Assembly (NCBI GenBank): GCA_021811745.1
Contig: JAJZNH010000433.1
Location: 1 to 6,573 of the forward strand
DNA length: 6,573 bases
Direction: 5' to 3'
DNA from: Acidobacteriota bacterium
GTDB lineage: Bacteria > Acidobacteriota > Terriglobia > Terriglobales > Acidobacteriaceae
Shown here: in pieces, positions 6,015 to 6,573 of the stretch
Position numbering within the stretch: position 1 is the first letter of the stretch
How the letters are laid out: every line of letters begins with the position of its first letter
Translations under genes and position numbers: made by a program
Notes under the pieces: generated by a model
Seen by the model: the letters and a program-made list of their open reading frames with translations, nothing else
Databases searched by the model: none
What the model was told of the DNA's origin: nothing

Positions 6015-6573
6015 ATGCGCGGGAATGAAGTACGCAGTTCGTTAGAGAAACACAGGCAGATGATCTTGAGCAAGGCGAAGAGGATCACTCCAAGCGTAGC
6101 CGCAGCGGATGTGCCTGCGGCCGGGACTTCCCTGCGCAACCAGCGAAGCGCCCAGCTATCCTCGTGCCCGCGGCGCCTGTCCCTGGCTGTAGTGGGTGTG
6201 ATACTGCTGGCCTTTCTGACCGGCATCGCACCCTGCACTTTGGCCGCGCCCGCCGGATCATCCCGTCCTCTGGCGATGACGCCTCCAATGGGATGGAACG
6301 ATTGGGCCCACTATCAATGCGGGTACACCGCGCAGACGATTCTGGATAACGCCAACGCTCTCGCTCGTACCGGACTGGCAGCAGCTGGTTATAAGACGGT
6401 GATCATCGATGATTGCTGGATGCAGAAAGACCGCGACAAGGAGGGAGATCTGCAGGCTGACCCGCTGCGCTTTCCCAATGGCATGAAGCCGATTGGCGAA
6501 GCGCTTCACAAGCTGGGGCTGAACTTCGGGATATACGAGGATGCGGGCTATCTAACCTGCGACGGGGATGCCG
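6015..6573 (+). CDS. GH27 alpha-galactosidase, N-terminal part (runs off right edge)
   Basis: The frame is open for 186 codons from ATG 6015 to the window end. From residue 88 the sequence reads MTPPMGWNDWAHYQCG, then TILDNANALARTGLAAAGY, VIIDDCWMQKDRD (Asp132-Asp133) and LNFGIYEDAGYLTC (about 170-183). These are the first strands of the GH27 TIM barrel, with the substrate-pocket WN and DDCW motifs. The catalytic nucleophile (Y-x-D motif) and acid/base Asp would lie beyond the edge. The family releases terminal alpha-galactose from oligosaccharides and galactomannans or galactolipids. A hydrophobic stretch at 57-73 (LAVVGVILLAFLTGIAP), with a possible cut near TLA-AP, indicates export. IAPC does not fit a lipobox. 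About 55 residues precede it, far longer than a normal signal n-region. A GTG at 6111 (residue 33) would shorten this but has a poor ribosome site. It follows the SDR pseudogene with a TGATG overlap. Confidence 0.88.
   Translation, partial: MRGNEVRSSLEKHRQMILSKAKRITPSVAAADVPAAGTSLRNQRSAQLSSCPRRLSLAVVGVILLAFLTGIAPCTLAAPAGSSRPLAMTPPMGWNDWAHYQCGYTAQTILDNANALARTGLAAAGYKTVIIDDCWMQKDRDKEGDLQADPLRFPNGMKPIGEALHKLGLNFGIYEDAGYLTCDGDA

Larger units (their letters stand above)
5628..6015 (+). pseudogene. Short-chain dehydrogenase (SDR) pseudogene, frameshifted and truncated
   Basis: The piece from ATG 5648 reads MAIMTGGATGIGEAIAEWL, the TGxxxGIG nucleotide-binding motif and first helix of classical SDR oxidoreductases. 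It continues with VPIVDQNQRETEALAARLG (second strand and helix) and then stops at TGA 5828. Another frame continues with VTEAAAQFLSRSGR and ILVNHAGIADA, the NNAG motif region (here NHAG). Removing 17 bp (5801-5817) joins the two frames as VLADPVTEAAAQ, as expected for an SDR. The original start was probably GTG 5628 (GGAGA 7 nt upstream), giving VFEL, with one base lost near 5640 before DQMAIMTGG. Homology fades near 5917. The catalytic Ser and YxxxK region and C-terminus are absent; the residual frame runs on to TGA 6013-6015. An intact protein would have been about 250 residues, so this cannot be a working enzyme. Confidence 0.82.

Noticed and set aside
5945..6238. A minus-strand frame opposite the GH27 N-terminal region, considered as an alternative to the long GH27 extension.
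   Set aside because: No recognisable domain, while the plus-strand frame has a good ribosome site and runs unbroken into GH27 motifs.

Overview
The window looks like bacterial chromosome of moderate-to-high GC with short intergenic gaps. No phage, plasmid, insertion-sequence or CRISPR signal is visible. A mix of secreted hydrolases (an S15/CocE-type hydrolase, a Tat-exported sulfatase and a GH27 alpha-galactosidase) is typical of polymer-degrading soil heterotrophs. The GH27 wording (MGWNDWAHYQCG) and gene style recall Acidobacteriota, but that placement is inference.

Left half, minus strand, read right to left: a secreted S15/CocE-NonD serine hydrolase (3675-1774), then 9 nt later a cytoplasmic M20 metallo-hydrolase (1764-475), then after 102 nt the N-terminal part of a DhnA/DeoC-LacD-type class I aldolase running off the left edge (372-1). 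The aldolase uses a TTG start with a good Shine-Dalgarno. It also appears to have its own promoter (TTGACA, 17 bp, TATTCT) with a 12-bp perfect palindrome upstream, so it can probably be expressed apart from the two hydrolases.

Centre: a 279-bp divergent control region (3676-3954) carries candidate promoters for both directions. To its right is a Tat-exported S1-type sulfatase (GTG start at 3955, stop at 5514) with an almost complete active-site set.

Right part, plus strand: a broken short-chain dehydrogenase (about 5628-6015). It has a frameshift near codon 5 and a 17-bp insertion bounded by GCTGAC repeats, and it lacks the catalytic half. Its residual frame ends in a TGATG overlap with the start of a GH27 alpha-galactosidase that runs off the right edge. 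That protein has an unusually long N-terminal region before its hydrophobic export segment.

Functionally, an exported hydrolase, an intracellular hydrolase and an aldolase could form a small uptake-and-breakdown route for an amide- or ester-linked compound. The sulfatase and alpha-galactosidase point to sulfated or galactosylated glycans. No clearly new system is evident; the best leads are the decayed dehydrogenase, the His-to-Asn change in the M20 enzyme and the independently controlled aldolase.
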